Positions 56,063 to 64,000 of a stretch of 64,000 nt of DNA are shown piece by piece; within the stretch, counting starts at the first letter, position 1, and every line of letters starts with the position of its first letter. The translations under genes were made by a program, and so were the position numbers. The stretch spans positions 939,115-1,003,114 of the forward strand of contig CAWBKU010000004.1 of assembly GCA_963789535.1 (NCBI GenBank). Reading direction: 5' to 3'. The notes under the pieces were generated by a model that was given only the letters and a program-made list of their open reading frames with translations, did no database searches and was not told the origin of the DNA. The DNA is from CAVXHQ01 sp963789535 (GTDB taxonomy: Bacteria; Pseudomonadota; Alphaproteobacteria; Rhodobacterales; Rhodobacteraceae).

Positions 56063-56863
56063 ATGATCGAGAACGAACGCCACGTCATCATCCTGTCCGC
56101 CGTCGAGGCCAAGCCGGTGGTCGCGGTGGCCGAACTGGTCGAGCTCACCTCCTCGTCCGAGGCGACGATCCGCCGCGACATCGCCACCCTGCACATGCAA
56201 AAGAAGCTGCGTCGCGTCCGGGGCGGTGCTGAATCCCTGTTGCCCCCCCGCTTCGTCGGTCTTTCGGGCAAGACGTTCGCCCACAACCGCACCCGCAACG
56301 TCGCGGCCAAGCGGGCCATCGCCGCCGCCGCGGTCGACCTGTGCGCCGATGGCGACGCGATCATCATCAACGGCGGCACCACCACGTTCCAGATGGTTCA
56401 CCCGCTCGCGAACAAGCGGTGCCTCGTCTTCACCAACTCGTTCCCGATCGCCGAACACCTGCTGCATCAGTCCAAGAACACCGTGATGCTGGCGGGCGGC
56501 ACGATCTACCGCGAGCAGAACATCATCCTGTCGCCGTTCGACAACGACGTGACCCGCAACTTCGCCGCCCGGCGCCTCTTTCTCGGCTGTCAGGGGATCT
56601 CGCGGCTGGGCATCTCGGAACAGGATCCGCTCATCATCCAGGCCGAGGTCAAGCTGATCGGACAGGCGGAGGAGGTCGTCGTGATGGCCGACAGCTCCAA
56701 GTTCGACTCTGGCTCGAGCCTGCTCCTGTGCGGTCTGGACCGCATCCACACCGTCATCACCGACGACCGGATCACCGACGCGCAGGCGCAGATCCTCGAG
56801 GGCGCGGGCGTCACCCTCATCACCGTCACCCCGTCCGGCGCCGAGGACCGCGCCGCGGGATAG
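56063..56863 (+). CDS. rhaR: DeoR/GlpR-family regulator of rhamnose genes
   Basis: 266 residues if started at the ATG at 56063 (MIENERHVIIL); frames further upstream cover the promoter. N-terminal DeoR helix-turn-helix: LVELTSSSEATIRRDIATLHMQKKLRRVRGGAE, then the sugar-phosphate-sensing DeoRC domain with DGDAIIINGGTTTFQM, KNTVMLAGGTIY and ADSSKFDSGS. In Rhizobium leguminosarum a repressor of the same type controls both rhamnose operons. The ligand is probably a rhamnose pathway phosphate. It leads the transport operon. Confidence 0.87.
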   Translation: MIENERHVIILSAVEAKPVVAVAELVELTSSSEATIRRDIATLHMQKKLRRVRGGAESLLPPRFVGLSGKTFAHNRTRNVAAKRAIAAAAVDLCADGDAIIINGGTTTFQMVHPLANKRCLVFTNSFPIAEHLLHQSKNTVMLAGGTIYREQNIILSPFDNDVTRNFAARRLFLGCQGISRLGISEQDPLIIQAEVKLIGQAEEVVVMADSSKFDSGSSLLLCGLDRIHTVITDDRITDAQAQILEGAGVTLITVTPSGAEDRAAG

Positions 56864-56919
56864 CACACCGCCGCCTCGCAAGATGCGGCAGACCGAAGGC
56901 TCACCAGGGAGGAACCACA

Positions 56920-57912
56920 ATGAGCATTTCCAGAAGACTACTCTTGGCGACCGCAGCGACCGCGGCCCTGTTCGGCAGCAGCGCCATGGCACAGGAAACC
57001 GTCCGCATCGCCCTCGTCGTCAAGTCGCTCGGCAACGGATTCTTCGAGGCCGCGGCCCGCGGTGCCGAAGAGGCCGCCGCCGAACTCGGCAACGTCGAGA
57101 TCATCTACACCGGCCCGACCGATACCACCGCCGAGGGCCAGATCGAGGTCATCAACGCCCTGATCGCCCAGAACGTCGACGCCATTGCGGTCTCGGCCAA
57201 CGATCCCGACGCCCTCGTGCCCGCCCTGCAACGCGCGATGGAGCGGGGGATCACCGTCATCTCCTGGGACAGCGGCGTCGCCCCCGAGGGGCGCCAGATG
57301 CACCTGTCGCCCTCGTCCAACGCGCTGATCGGCCAGACCATCATCAAGCTGGCGGCAGACCACATGCCCGACGGCGGACAGGTCGCGATCCTGTCGGCCA
57401 CCTCCACCTCGACCAACCAGAACATCTGGATCGAGGAAATGAACGCCGTCATGGTCAATTATCCCAACATCGAGGTCGTGGCGACGGTCTACGGCGACGA
57501 CCTGTCGGACAAGTCCTACCGCGAGGCACAGGGCCTGCTGCAAAGCTATCCCGACCTCGACGCGATCATCTCGCCCACCTCGGTCGGGATCGTCGCCGCA
57601 GCACAGGCGGTCGCGGATGCGGGCATGATCGGTCAGGTCAACGTCACCGGCCTCGGCCTGCCGTCCGAAATGGCGGGCGCCATCGACAGCGGCGCGTCGC
57701 AATCGTTCGCGATCTGGAACCCGATCGACCTCGGCTATGCCACGACGATGCTGGCCTATGACCTCGTGAACGGCGCCACGGCAGAGCCGGGCGCGGAACT
57801 CGACATGGGCCGGATCGGCACCGCGACGCTGGACGACAACAACGAGGCGGCGATGTCCGAGCCGTTCACCTACGACGCGAGCAACATCGAAGAGTTCAAG
57901 AGCATCTTCTGA
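56920..57912 (+). CDS. rhaS: Rhamnose ABC transporter, periplasmic binding protein
   Basis: 330 residues from the ATG at 56920 with AGGGAGG upstream. A signal peptide (LLLATAATAALFGSSAMAQE) precedes a type I periplasmic sugar-binding fold: VRIALVVKSLGNGFFEAAARGAEEAA, NALIAQNVDAIAVSANDPDALVPAL, ISWDSGV and GLGLPSEMAGAIDSGASQSFAIWNP. It captures rhamnose for the RhaTPQ importer. A strong hairpin lies between its stop and the ATPase gene, so it is probably made in excess. Confidence 0.92.
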   Translation: MSISRRLLLATAATAALFGSSAMAQETVRIALVVKSLGNGFFEAAARGAEEAAAELGNVEIIYTGPTDTTAEGQIEVINALIAQNVDAIAVSANDPDALVPALQRAMERGITVISWDSGVAPEGRQMHLSPSSNALIGQTIIKLAADHMPDGGQVAILSATSTSTNQNIWIEEMNAVMVNYPNIEVVATVYGDDLSDKSYREAQGLLQSYPDLDAIISPTSVGIVAAAQAVADAGMIGQVNVTGLGLPSEMAGAIDSGASQSFAIWNPIDLGYATTMLAYDLVNGATAEPGAELDMGRIGTATLDDNNEAAMSEPFTYDASNIEEFKSIF

Positions 57913-57930
57913 TCGCGGCCCGACACCGTG

Positions 57931-57958
57931 CGGGTCCGGGGCACATCCCCCGGGCCCG
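57931..57958 (+). promoter_or_regulatory. Intercistronic stem-loop between rhaS and rhaT
   Basis: CGGGTCCGGGG (57931-57941) pairs with CCCCCGGGCCCG (57947-57958) with a single mismatch/bulge and a 5-base loop. No T-run. It likely protects rhaS mRNA and lowers read-through into the membrane-component genes. Confidence 0.6.
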
Positions 57959-57988
57959 CCACCCTCTTTCTCCGATTTCAGGTGAGCC

Positions 57989-59533
57989 ATGCCCGCCGAC
58001 GCCCAGATTGCTGACGCGCCCCGGCGCGCGCCGGACGTGCCGCCTGTCCTCGAACTGCGCGGCATCACCAAGACGTTCCCCGGTGTGCGGGCCCTCGGCG
58101 GCGTCGACCTCGCGCTCTATCCCGGGCAGGTGACGGCACTGGTGGGCGAGAACGGCGCGGGCAAGTCCACGCTGGTCAAGGTGCTGACCGGCATCTACCG
58201 CCCCGACGCGGGGCAGATCGTCGTCGACGGCACCCCCCGCACGTTCCAGACCGCCACCGATGTGGCGCATGCGGGCGTCACCGCCATCCATCAGGAAACG
58301 GTCCTGTTCGACGACCTCACCGTCGCCGAGAACATCTGGCTCGGCCACGCGCCGCGCACCCGCTGGGGCCTGATCGACTGGCCCCGGATGCGCACCGACG
58401 CCGCCGCCATCCTGACCCGCATCGGTGCCGACCTGCGCCCCGACACGCCGCTGCGCGACCTCGGCATCGCGTCCAAGCACCTCGTCGCCATCGCCCGCGC
58501 CCTCTCGGTCGAGGCGCGCGTCGTGGTGATGGACGAGCCGACCGCCGCCCTCAGCCAGTCCGAGATCGAGGAACTCTATGCCCTCGTCGGACGCCTCAAA
58601 TCCGAAGGCCGCGCGATCCTGTTCATCAGCCACAAGTTCGACGAGATCTTTCGCATCGCCGACCGCTATACCGTGTTCCGCGACGGTGAGATGGTCGGCG
58701 CGGGCCTGATCGCCGAGACGACCGAGAATGCCCTGATCGAGCGGATGGTCGGTCGCGCGGTCGACTCGATCTTTCCGGTCCGCACCCCCCGGGTCGGCGC
58801 CGAGGTGCTGTGTGTCGCCGGCCTGTCCCATCCGACCGAGTTCCACGACATCGGCTTTACCCTGCGGCAGGGCGAAATCCTCGGGGTCTACGGCCTCGTC
58901 GGCGCGGGCCGGTCCGAGGTGATGCAGGCGGTGTTCGGCATCACGCGGGCCGCGTCCGGCACCGTCACCATCGACGGCGCGCCCGCCGACATCCGCTCGC
59001 CCGCCGACGCCATCGCCCACGGCATCGTCTATGTCCCCGAGGATCGCGGCCGCCAAGGCGCCATCGCGGCTCTGCCGATCTTTCAAAACATCACATTGCC
59101 GTCTCTCGAACAGGTCTCTGGCCATGGTTTCGTCAAGATGACAGAGGAATTTGCGCTGGCCCGGAAATACACCGACCGCCTCGACCTGCGTGCCGCCGCC
59201 CTCGATCAGGACGTGGGCACCCTGTCTGGCGGAAACCAGCAAAAGGTGGTGATCGCCAAATGGCTGGCGACGAAACCGCGCGTCATCATCCTGGACGAGC
59301 CGACCAAGGGGATCGACGTCGGCTCCAAGGCCGCCGTCCACGCCTTCATGGCCGACCTCGCCGCCGAGGGCCTCGCCGTCGTCATGGTCAGCTCCGAGAT
59401 CCCCGAGATCCTCGGCATGTCCGACCGGGTTCTGGTGATGCGCGAGGGGCTGTGCGTCGACACCTGGGATCGCGCCGACCTGACGCCCGAACGCCTCGTC
59501 CGTGCGGCGGCCGGATACGGTGAGGCGGCATGA
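57989..59533 (+). CDS. rhaT: Rhamnose ABC transporter, fused double ATPase
   Basis: 514 residues, two ABC domains in one chain as in RbsA-type sugar importers. The first has a full Walker A (GENGAGKST), a signature where DLGIASKHLVAIARALS replaces a canonical LSGG, and Walker B VVMDEPTAAL. The second has the degenerate P-loop GLVGAGRSE, LSGGNQQKV and VIILDEPTKGIDVG. This asymmetry is normal for the family. The permease start overlaps its stop (ATGA). Confidence 0.93.
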   Translation: MPADAQIADAPRRAPDVPPVLELRGITKTFPGVRALGGVDLALYPGQVTALVGENGAGKSTLVKVLTGIYRPDAGQIVVDGTPRTFQTATDVAHAGVTAIHQETVLFDDLTVAENIWLGHAPRTRWGLIDWPRMRTDAAAILTRIGADLRPDTPLRDLGIASKHLVAIARALSVEARVVVMDEPTAALSQSEIEELYALVGRLKSEGRAILFISHKFDEIFRIADRYTVFRDGEMVGAGLIAETTENALIERMVGRAVDSIFPVRTPRVGAEVLCVAGLSHPTEFHDIGFTLRQGEILGVYGLVGAGRSEVMQAVFGITRAASGTVTIDGAPADIRSPADAIAHGIVYVPEDRGRQGAIAALPIFQNITLPSLEQVSGHGFVKMTEEFALARKYTDRLDLRAAALDQDVGTLSGGNQQKVVIAKWLATKPRVIILDEPTKGIDVGSKAAVHAFMADLAAEGLAVVMVSSEIPEILGMSDRVLVMREGLCVDTWDRADLTPERLVRAAAGYGEAA

Positions 59534-60510
59534 AGGCGCTGCTGAAATCGCGCGAGGCGATCCTGCTGGGCGCGATCCTGCTGCTGGTGGCCCTCGTGGA
59601 GACGCGGTTCTCCGGCTTTGCCGCGCCGCGCAACCTCGCCTCGATCCTCAACGACACGTCGATCCTCGTCATCCTCGCGCTCGGGCAGATGTGCGTGATC
59701 CTGTCGAAATGCATCGACCTGTCTGTGGCCGCCAACCTCGCCTTTACCGGCATGGTCGTGGCCATCGTCAACGCGGCGGCACCGGGCGTGCCCGTCGCCG
59801 CCCTCCTCGTGCTCGCCGTCGCCATCGGGGCGATCCTCGGCGCGTTCAACGGCCTGCTGGTCTGGACTCTCGGCCTGCCATCCATCGTCGTCACCCTCGG
59901 CACCCTGACGATCTACCGCGGCCTGATCTTCCTGATGTCGGACGGCGCGTGGATCAACGCCCACGAGATGAGCGACGGTTTCAAGGCCCTGCCCCGCACC
60001 GTGATCGCGGGCCTGCCGGTCCTTGGCTGGACCGGTATCGTCGTCGTGGCGCTCTTTGCCGTCCTGATCGGCCGAACGCCGCTGGGCCGGGCGTTCCATG
60101 CGGTCGGCGGGAACGAACATGCCGCCGTCTATACCGGCATCGACGTGGGCCGCACCCGGTTCATGGCCTTCACCCTGTCGGGCGCGCTGGCGGGCCTGTG
60201 CGGCTATCTCTGGGTCTCGCGCTATGCCGTGGCCTACGTCGACGTGGCCGCCGGGTTCGAGCTGGACGTGATCGCCGCCTGCGTCATCGGCGGCATCTCG
60301 ATCATGGGCGGCCTCGGCACCGTCTGGGGCGCGGTGCTGGGCGCGCTGTTCCTCGGCGTCATCAAGAACGCGCTGCCGGTGGCGGGCATCTCGCCGTTCT
60401 GGCAGCTCGCCATTTCCGGTGCCGCGATCATCATTGCCGTCGCCTTCAATTCGCGCACCGAACGCACCAAGGGGCGCGTCATACTGCGTGCGGCTGAGGC
60501 CCGCACGTGA
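59530..60510 (+). CDS. rhaP: Rhamnose ABC transporter permease, first
   Basis: 326 residues, BPD_transp_2-type permease with about nine helices. Typical segments: CVILSKCIDLSVAANLAFTGM, LGLPSIVVTLGTLTIYRGLIFL, GRAFHAVGGNEHAAVYTGIDV (cytoplasmic coupling loop) and AACVIGGISIMGGLGTVWGAVLGA. It is translationally coupled to the ATPase upstream and overlaps the second permease (GTGA). Together with RhaQ it forms the rhamnose channel. Confidence 0.91.
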   Translation: MKALLKSREAILLGAILLLVALVETRFSGFAAPRNLASILNDTSILVILALGQMCVILSKCIDLSVAANLAFTGMVVAIVNAAAPGVPVAALLVLAVAIGAILGAFNGLLVWTLGLPSIVVTLGTLTIYRGLIFLMSDGAWINAHEMSDGFKALPRTVIAGLPVLGWTGIVVVALFAVLIGRTPLGRAFHAVGGNEHAAVYTGIDVGRTRFMAFTLSGALAGLCGYLWVSRYAVAYVDVAAGFELDVIAACVIGGISIMGGLGTVWGAVLGALFLGVIKNALPVAGISPFWQLAISGAAIIIAVAFNSRTERTKGRVILRAAEART

Positions 60511-61496
60511 GCGAGCCGCGCGCCATTCCCGACCGCCTGCACGGCACCGGATACCGCCTGCTGCGCTCTTGGGAGGTGCTGCTGATCGGCGTCGCGATCG
60601 TCATCTTCGTCGCCAATACGCAGGCCAGCCCCTATTTCCTGAATGCGTGGAACCTGTCGGACGCCACCTTCAACGTCACCGAAAAGGCATTCGTCGCCTT
60701 CGCCATGGCGCTGCTCATCATCACCGGGGAAATCGACCTGAGCGTCGCGGGCATCATCGCGCTGGCGTCCACGGCGATGGGCTTCGCCCTGCAATACGGC
60801 GTCGGCACACCGGGCCTCGTCCTGATCGGTCTTGCCACGGGTCTCCTGTGCGGCGCCTTCAACGGCGTCCTCGTCACACGGCTGGGCCTGCCCTCCATCG
60901 TCGTGACCATCGGCACGATGAGCCTGTTTCGCGGCATCGCCTACATCGTCCTCGGCGATCAGGCGTTCAACGGCTATCCCGCCGATTTCGCGGTGTTCGG
61001 ACGCGGCTATCTGTGGTGGGTTATCACCTGGGAAATGGTGATCTTCGTCGTCCTCGCCCTCGCCTTCGGCATCCTCCTTCACCTCACCACCTTCGGTCGC
61101 CGCCTCTACGTCATCGGCAACAACCCGACCGCCGCGCTGTTCTCGGGCGTCCGGGTGGCGCGGACGAAGTTCACGCTGTTCTGCCTCACCGGCCTCATGT
61201 CCGGCGTCGCGGCCGTCTGCCTCACCTCGCGCCTCGGCAGCACCCGCCCCTCCATCGCGCAGGCCTGGGAACTCGAGATCGTGACCATGGTGGTCCTCGG
61301 CGGGGTGTCGATCCTGGGCGGGGCGGGCACCGTCCCCGGCGTGGTGATCGCGGCACTGGTCATGGGCATGGTGACGTTCGGGCTGGGGCTGCTCAACGTG
61401 CCGGGCATCGTCATGTCGATCTTCATCGGCGGCCTGCTGATCGGGGTGATCGCCTTGCCGCGCCTGTTTGCGCTCTTGGCGCAGCGGGGTCGGTGA
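60507..61496 (+). CDS. rhaQ: Rhamnose ABC transporter permease, second
   Basis: 329 residues from a GTG at 60507 that overlaps the stop of the first permease. Family segments: ALLIITGEIDLSVAGIIALAS, LGLPSIVVTIGTMSLFRGIAYI, FGRRLYVIGNNPTAALFSGV and VLGGVSILGGAGTVPGVVIAAL. The sequence is clearly diverged from the first permease, so the channel is a heterodimer. Followed at once by the mutarotase gene. Confidence 0.91.
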   Translation: MSEPRAIPDRLHGTGYRLLRSWEVLLIGVAIVIFVANTQASPYFLNAWNLSDATFNVTEKAFVAFAMALLIITGEIDLSVAGIIALASTAMGFALQYGVGTPGLVLIGLATGLLCGAFNGVLVTRLGLPSIVVTIGTMSLFRGIAYIVLGDQAFNGYPADFAVFGRGYLWWVITWEMVIFVVLALAFGILLHLTTFGRRLYVIGNNPTAALFSGVRVARTKFTLFCLTGLMSGVAAVCLTSRLGSTRPSIAQAWELEIVTMVVLGGVSILGGAGTVPGVVIAALVMGMVTFGLGLLNVPGIVMSIFIGGLLIGVIALPRLFALLAQRGR

Positions 61497-61498
61497 CG

Positions 61499-61813
61499 AT
61501 GCACCGTCACGCGTTCCGCATGTCGCTGTTGCCCGGCAAGGCCGCCGAATACCGCGCCCGCCACGATGCGATCTGGCCCGAACTGTCGGCCCTGCTGCGG
61601 GACGCGGGCGTCAGCGACTATTCGATCTGGCTCGATCCCGAGACGAACGCCCTCTTCGCCGTCCTCACCCGGCCCGAGGATCATGGCATGGACACCCTGC
61701 CCGACCATCCGGTGATGCGCCGCTGGTGGGCGCATATGGCCGACATCATGGACACCCACGCCTCGAACGAACCCGTCGCCGTGCCGCTCGCCGCGATGTT
61801 CCACATGCGATGA
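61499..61813 (+). CDS. rhaM: L-rhamnose mutarotase
   Basis: 104 residues from the ATG at 61499, the standard length; a GTG at 61493 overlapping the permease stop is the alternative and would add two residues. Family signature: HAFRMSLLPGKAAEYRARHDAIWPEL, VSDYSIWLDPETNALFAVL and HPVMRRWWAHMADIM, which includes the conserved Tyr, His and Trp pair of the active site. It interconverts alpha and beta L-rhamnose so that the isomerase gets the right anomer. Called rhaU in Rhizobium. It overlaps the kinase start (ATGA). Confidence 0.92.
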   Translation: MHRHAFRMSLLPGKAAEYRARHDAIWPELSALLRDAGVSDYSIWLDPETNALFAVLTRPEDHGMDTLPDHPVMRRWWAHMADIMDTHASNEPVAVPLAAMFHMR

Positions 61814-63165
61814 AGACACCCACCATTGCCGTGATCGACGTGGGCAAGACCAACGCCAAGCTGGCGCTCGTGGACGCCGGGACGCTCGGCGAGGTGGCGG
61901 TCGAGACGCGTCCCAACATCGTCCTGCCCGGCCCGCCCTGGCCACATTTCGATATCGAGGGGCACTGGGCCTTCTTTCTGAACACTTTGCGCCGGTTCGC
62001 GCGGGTGCACCGCATCGACGGCCTGTCGATTGCCACCCACGGCGCGAGCGCGGTGCTGCTCGCTGCCGATGGCAGTCTTGCCGCGCCGATGCTGGACTAC
62101 GAACACGACGGACCGGATGGCGTCGCCGCCGACTACGATGCGCTCCGCCCGCCCTTTGCCGAGACCGGGTCGGCCCGTCTTCCCGGCGGCCTGAACCTCG
62201 GGGCGCAACTGCATTGGCAGTTCCGCACCGATCCGGGGCTGCACGCGCGCACGGCGCATATCCTGACCTATCCGCAATACTGGGCCTGGCGGCTGACCGG
62301 CAGAATGGCGACCGAGGTGACGTCGCTGGGGTGCCATACGGATTTGTGGTGCCCGCGGACAAGGGGCTTCTCGGCACTGGTCGGCACGCTGGGCATCGCG
62401 GACAAGGTGCCGGCCGCGCGCACCTCGGCCAGCGTGATCGGCACGATCACCGACGGTGTCGCGCAGGCGACCGGCCTGTCCCGGGGCACGCCCGTGGCCT
62501 GCGGCATCCACGACAGCAACGCCTCGCTCTATCCGCACCTGCTGGGCCAGCGCGGGCCGTTTGCCGTCGTCTCCACCGGCACCTGGGTCGTCGCCATGGC
62601 GGTCGGCGGGCGCGATGTCCCGCTGGACCCCGCGCGCGATTGCCTGATGAACGTCGATGCGCGCGGAGACCCGGTGCCATCGGCGCGGTTCATGGGCGGG
62701 CGGGAATACGACATCGTCCGCGACGGCGAAGACGCGCGCCCCACCCGACAGGACCGTGTCAGCGTCCTCGGCGGCGTGATGCTGCTGCCCTCCATCGTGG
62801 GCGGCTCGGGTCCGTTCCCCGGATCGGCGCATTACTGGACGATCCGGCCCGGCAGCCCGGGCGCCCGGATGCTGGCGCTGTCGTATTATCTGGCCCTGAT
62901 GACCGACACCTGCCTCGCGCTCATCGGCGCCGAAGGCCCCGTCATCGTCGAGGGCCCGTTCGCGCGCAACGCGGACTACCTCGCCCTGCTGGCCGCGATC
63001 CGGCCCAACGGTGTCGCCGCATCTCCCGCCTCGACCGGCACCAGTGCCGGCAGCGCCTGCCTGCTGCTCGCGGATCCGCCCTATGCGGCACCCCTCCCGG
63101 TCGCCGTGCCCGAGGACGCAGGCCCGCTGCGCGGCTATGCAGAGCGCTGGCGGTCGCTGGTGTGA
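61810..63165 (+). CDS. rhaK: FGGY-family sugar kinase of the rhamnose pathway
   Basis: 451 residues. FGGY/ASKHA features: AVIDVGKTNAKLALVD (phosphate loop), LNLGAQLHWQF, GIHDSNASLYPHLL and VVSTGTWVVAM (adenosine-site region), then STGTSAGSACLL. It phosphorylates rhamnulose (or rhamnose) with ATP. In Rhizobium leguminosarum the orthologous RhaK is also needed for activity of the RhaSTPQ importer. Last gene of the seven-gene operon; the sequence downstream is IS and restriction-gene debris. Confidence 0.9.
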   Translation: MKTPTIAVIDVGKTNAKLALVDAGTLGEVAVETRPNIVLPGPPWPHFDIEGHWAFFLNTLRRFARVHRIDGLSIATHGASAVLLAADGSLAAPMLDYEHDGPDGVAADYDALRPPFAETGSARLPGGLNLGAQLHWQFRTDPGLHARTAHILTYPQYWAWRLTGRMATEVTSLGCHTDLWCPRTRGFSALVGTLGIADKVPAARTSASVIGTITDGVAQATGLSRGTPVACGIHDSNASLYPHLLGQRGPFAVVSTGTWVVAMAVGGRDVPLDPARDCLMNVDARGDPVPSARFMGGREYDIVRDGEDARPTRQDRVSVLGGVMLLPSIVGGSGPFPGSAHYWTIRPGSPGARMLALSYYLALMTDTCLALIGAEGPVIVEGPFARNADYLALLAAIRPNGVAASPASTGTSAGSACLLLADPPYAAPLPVAVPEDAGPLRGYAERWRSLV

Positions 63166-63171
63166 GCTATC

Positions 63172-63322
63172 CTCGCGTTCGCCCATGAACTTGGCATCAG
63201 ACTGGATAGGGCCGACCACCTGCTCACGGCTCATCTTCTGCTTGCCCGGCGTGGCCTCAGAGAAGCGGTCGATGAGACCCATGATATAGTCATAATCAAT
63301 AACAGCAGAGGCAAAGAGGACG
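63172..63322 (-). pseudogene. Type I restriction enzyme HsdR, fragment near the C-terminal end
   Basis: Minus-strand reading gives IDYDYIMGLIDRFSEATPGKQKMSREQVVG and IQSDAKFMGERED, matching the conserved end of HsdR helicase subunits (YIMxLI then PGKxxMTREQLxGLIQSDAKFxxERED). Only about 50 codons remain. One side meets the end of rhaK, the other the end of an IS3 copy. It shows that a type I restriction locus was once here. Confidence 0.65.
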
Positions 63323-63327
63323 AAAGA

Positions 63328-63458
63328 GGTGGTTCCGGCAATCTGAACGGCCGGGATCGGTGGATTTTCCGCGCAACGGCAGCATGATGCTGCGAGCGAG
63401 GAGAAGACCATGGCAAGACGACCACGCCGGAACCACAGCCCGGCATTCAAGGCGAAAG
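63328..63458 (+). mobile_element. Left-end fragment of IS3 element 1 (second copy)
   Basis: About 130 bases identical, as far as compared by eye, to the left end of the element at 13706-15026 (reverse complement of about 14894-15024): the inverted repeat GGTGGTTCCGG, the leader and the first codons of orfA (MARRPRRNHSPAFKAK). After 63458 an IS66-type end begins, so the IS66 element inserted into this copy or a deletion joined them. Confidence 0.85.
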
Positions 63459-63546
63459 GTAACTATCCGGGCTCGCTGCTCTGACGGCGGCGTCTGCCCG
63501 TCGATAGTGTCCACTAAGGGATAGTGGACATTATCGGGGTCGTAGG

Positions 63547-63927
63547 GTGTCGAAGCGGCGCAAGCGCAGGATCTGGAGCGACGACGAGAAGCGGGCGATC
63601 TGCGAGCAGACGCGGGTGGCGGGCGTGTCGGTCAGCCAGGTCGCGCGGCGCTACGACGTCAATGCGAACTTGGTTTTCACGTGGCTGCGCGATGCACGAT
63701 TTGCCGCTGTCGGCACTGTAGCCGACGAGCCCGCGGTCGAGCCGCATGGCTTCCTGCCGGTTCAGATCGTCAATCAGCCACAAAGCGAAGATCTGGCGTC
63801 AGTGTCCGATCCGACGCCTGCGCCTGGCACGATCGAGATCGACGTCGCGGGCGGCCATCGGCTGCGGATCGTCGGGACTTACGACCCCGAGGCGCTGGCC
63901 CGGCTGATCCGGGGTCTGTCGGGATGA
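63547..63927 (+). CDS. tnpA: IS66 accessory protein TnpA
   Basis: 126 residues from a GTG at 63547. N-terminal helix-turn-helix of the IS66 Orf1 type: KRRKRRIWSDDEKRAICEQ and VSQVARRYDVNANLVFTWL, then a variable linker and the C-terminal EIDVAGGHRLRIVGTYDPEALARLI typical of this protein. It is needed with TnpB and TnpC for transposition. The stop overlaps the tnpB start (ATGA). Confidence 0.9.
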   Translation: MSKRRKRRIWSDDEKRAICEQTRVAGVSVSQVARRYDVNANLVFTWLRDARFAAVGTVADEPAVEPHGFLPVQIVNQPQSEDLASVSDPTPAPGTIEIDVAGGHRLRIVGTYDPEALARLIRGLSG

Positions 63928-64000
63928 TCCCCGTTCCGTCGAACACGCGGGTCTGGCTGGCGGCGGGGGTGACCGACATGCGGCGCGGGTTCACGACGCT
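63924..64000 (+). CDS. tnpB: IS66 accessory protein TnpB, N-terminal part
   Basis: Starts in an ATGA overlap with tnpA and reads MIPVPSNTRVWLAAGVTDMR, then RGFTT to the window end. This is the highly conserved beginning of IS66 Orf2 (the TDMRxGxxxL motif). About 25 of some 115 codons are visible. Confidence 0.9.
   Translation, partial: MIPVPSNTRVWLAAGVTDMRRGFTT

Larger units (their letters stand above)
63459..64000 (+). mobile_element. IS66-family element, left part (continues past the window)
   Basis: A probable terminal repeat, GTAACTATCCGGG, begins at 63459; tnpA (63547) and the start of tnpB (63924) follow in the usual order with overlapping start and stop. The TnpC transposase would lie beyond the window. 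A perfect dyad AGTGTCCACT-style repeat (GTGTCCACTAAGGGATAGTGGACAT region, 63506-63530) precedes tnpA. Confidence 0.82.

Overview
GC-rich DNA, codon use and gene content (RhaSTPQMK rhamnose cassette, CueR/CopA/CopZ set, IS families, hydantoinase/S-Me-THD genes) point to an alphaproteobacterium, most likely a Rhodobacterales member. The mixture of catabolic cassettes, a long metal-resistance island and nested insertion sequences looks like a plasmid, chromid or genomic island. No rRNA, tRNA or CRISPR was seen. Species-level identity cannot be read from the sequence.

Layout. (1) 1-7561: a Dpp-type peptide ABC transporter (end of the binding protein, two permeases, two ATPases) in a tightly overlapping operon with a hydantoinase/oxoprolinase-like protein and two tandem S-Me-THD (DUF917) proteins. 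One ATPase and the hydantoinase each carry a single-base frameshift. (2) 7562-17050: an insertion-sequence graveyard. It holds broken pRiA4b-ORF-3, serine recombinase and DUF927 genes, the stump of a second dppD-dppF pair, a broken ParD/ParE-like pair, and IS256, IS110, IS3 (at least three) and IS5 pieces nested in each other. Four copies of a ~41-46 bp repeat, three of them palindromic, sit inside the IS3 transposase genes. (3) 17171-39095: a copper/metal and periplasmic redox island: DUF305 protein, two Cu P-type ATPases, CueR, CopZ, four c-type cytochromes, a Met-rich multicopper oxidase, two DsbA-like proteins, TlpA, two L,D-transpeptidases, a beta-propeller with a Cys cluster, DUF411, an APC permease, a CDF pump and a broken MFS exporter. 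Copper-sensing MerR-type promoters with exact 19-bp spacers precede both copA genes and copZ. (4) 39660-52193: envelope/lipid genes (two glycosyltransferases, DedA, an LpxH-like phosphoesterase, a DedA-PAP2-LssY fusion), a cytochrome b561-like protein, a PepSY-response regulator-histidine kinase operon, a COG4705 membrane protein and several frameshifted small genes. Three similar dyads, (GA)CATTGC-N6-GCAATG(TC), lie upstream of these transcription units and suggest a local regulon. (5) 52468-63165: a complete L-rhamnose module: isomerase and bifunctional aldolase/dehydrogenase on the minus strand, and divergent rhaR-rhaS-rhaT-rhaP-rhaQ-rhaM-rhaK, with the gene order known from Rhizobium leguminosarum. 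(6) 63166-64000: an HsdR tail fragment, a truncated copy of the IS3 element seen near 15 kb in opposite orientation, and the left part of an IS66-family element.

How the parts fit: the rhamnose module imports L-rhamnose by ABC transport, adjusts the anomer, and degrades the sugar through rhamnulose. The copper island senses cytosolic Cu(I) with CueR, chaperones it with CopZ and exports it with the ATPases; periplasmic Met-rich oxidase, cytochromes and thiol proteins probably handle metal and redox stress outside the inner membrane. The neighbouring two-component system and envelope genes are plausible partners in surface remodelling under stress. Single-base disruptions recur in several otherwise well-conserved genes, so either recent decay or residual assembly indels must be kept in mind.
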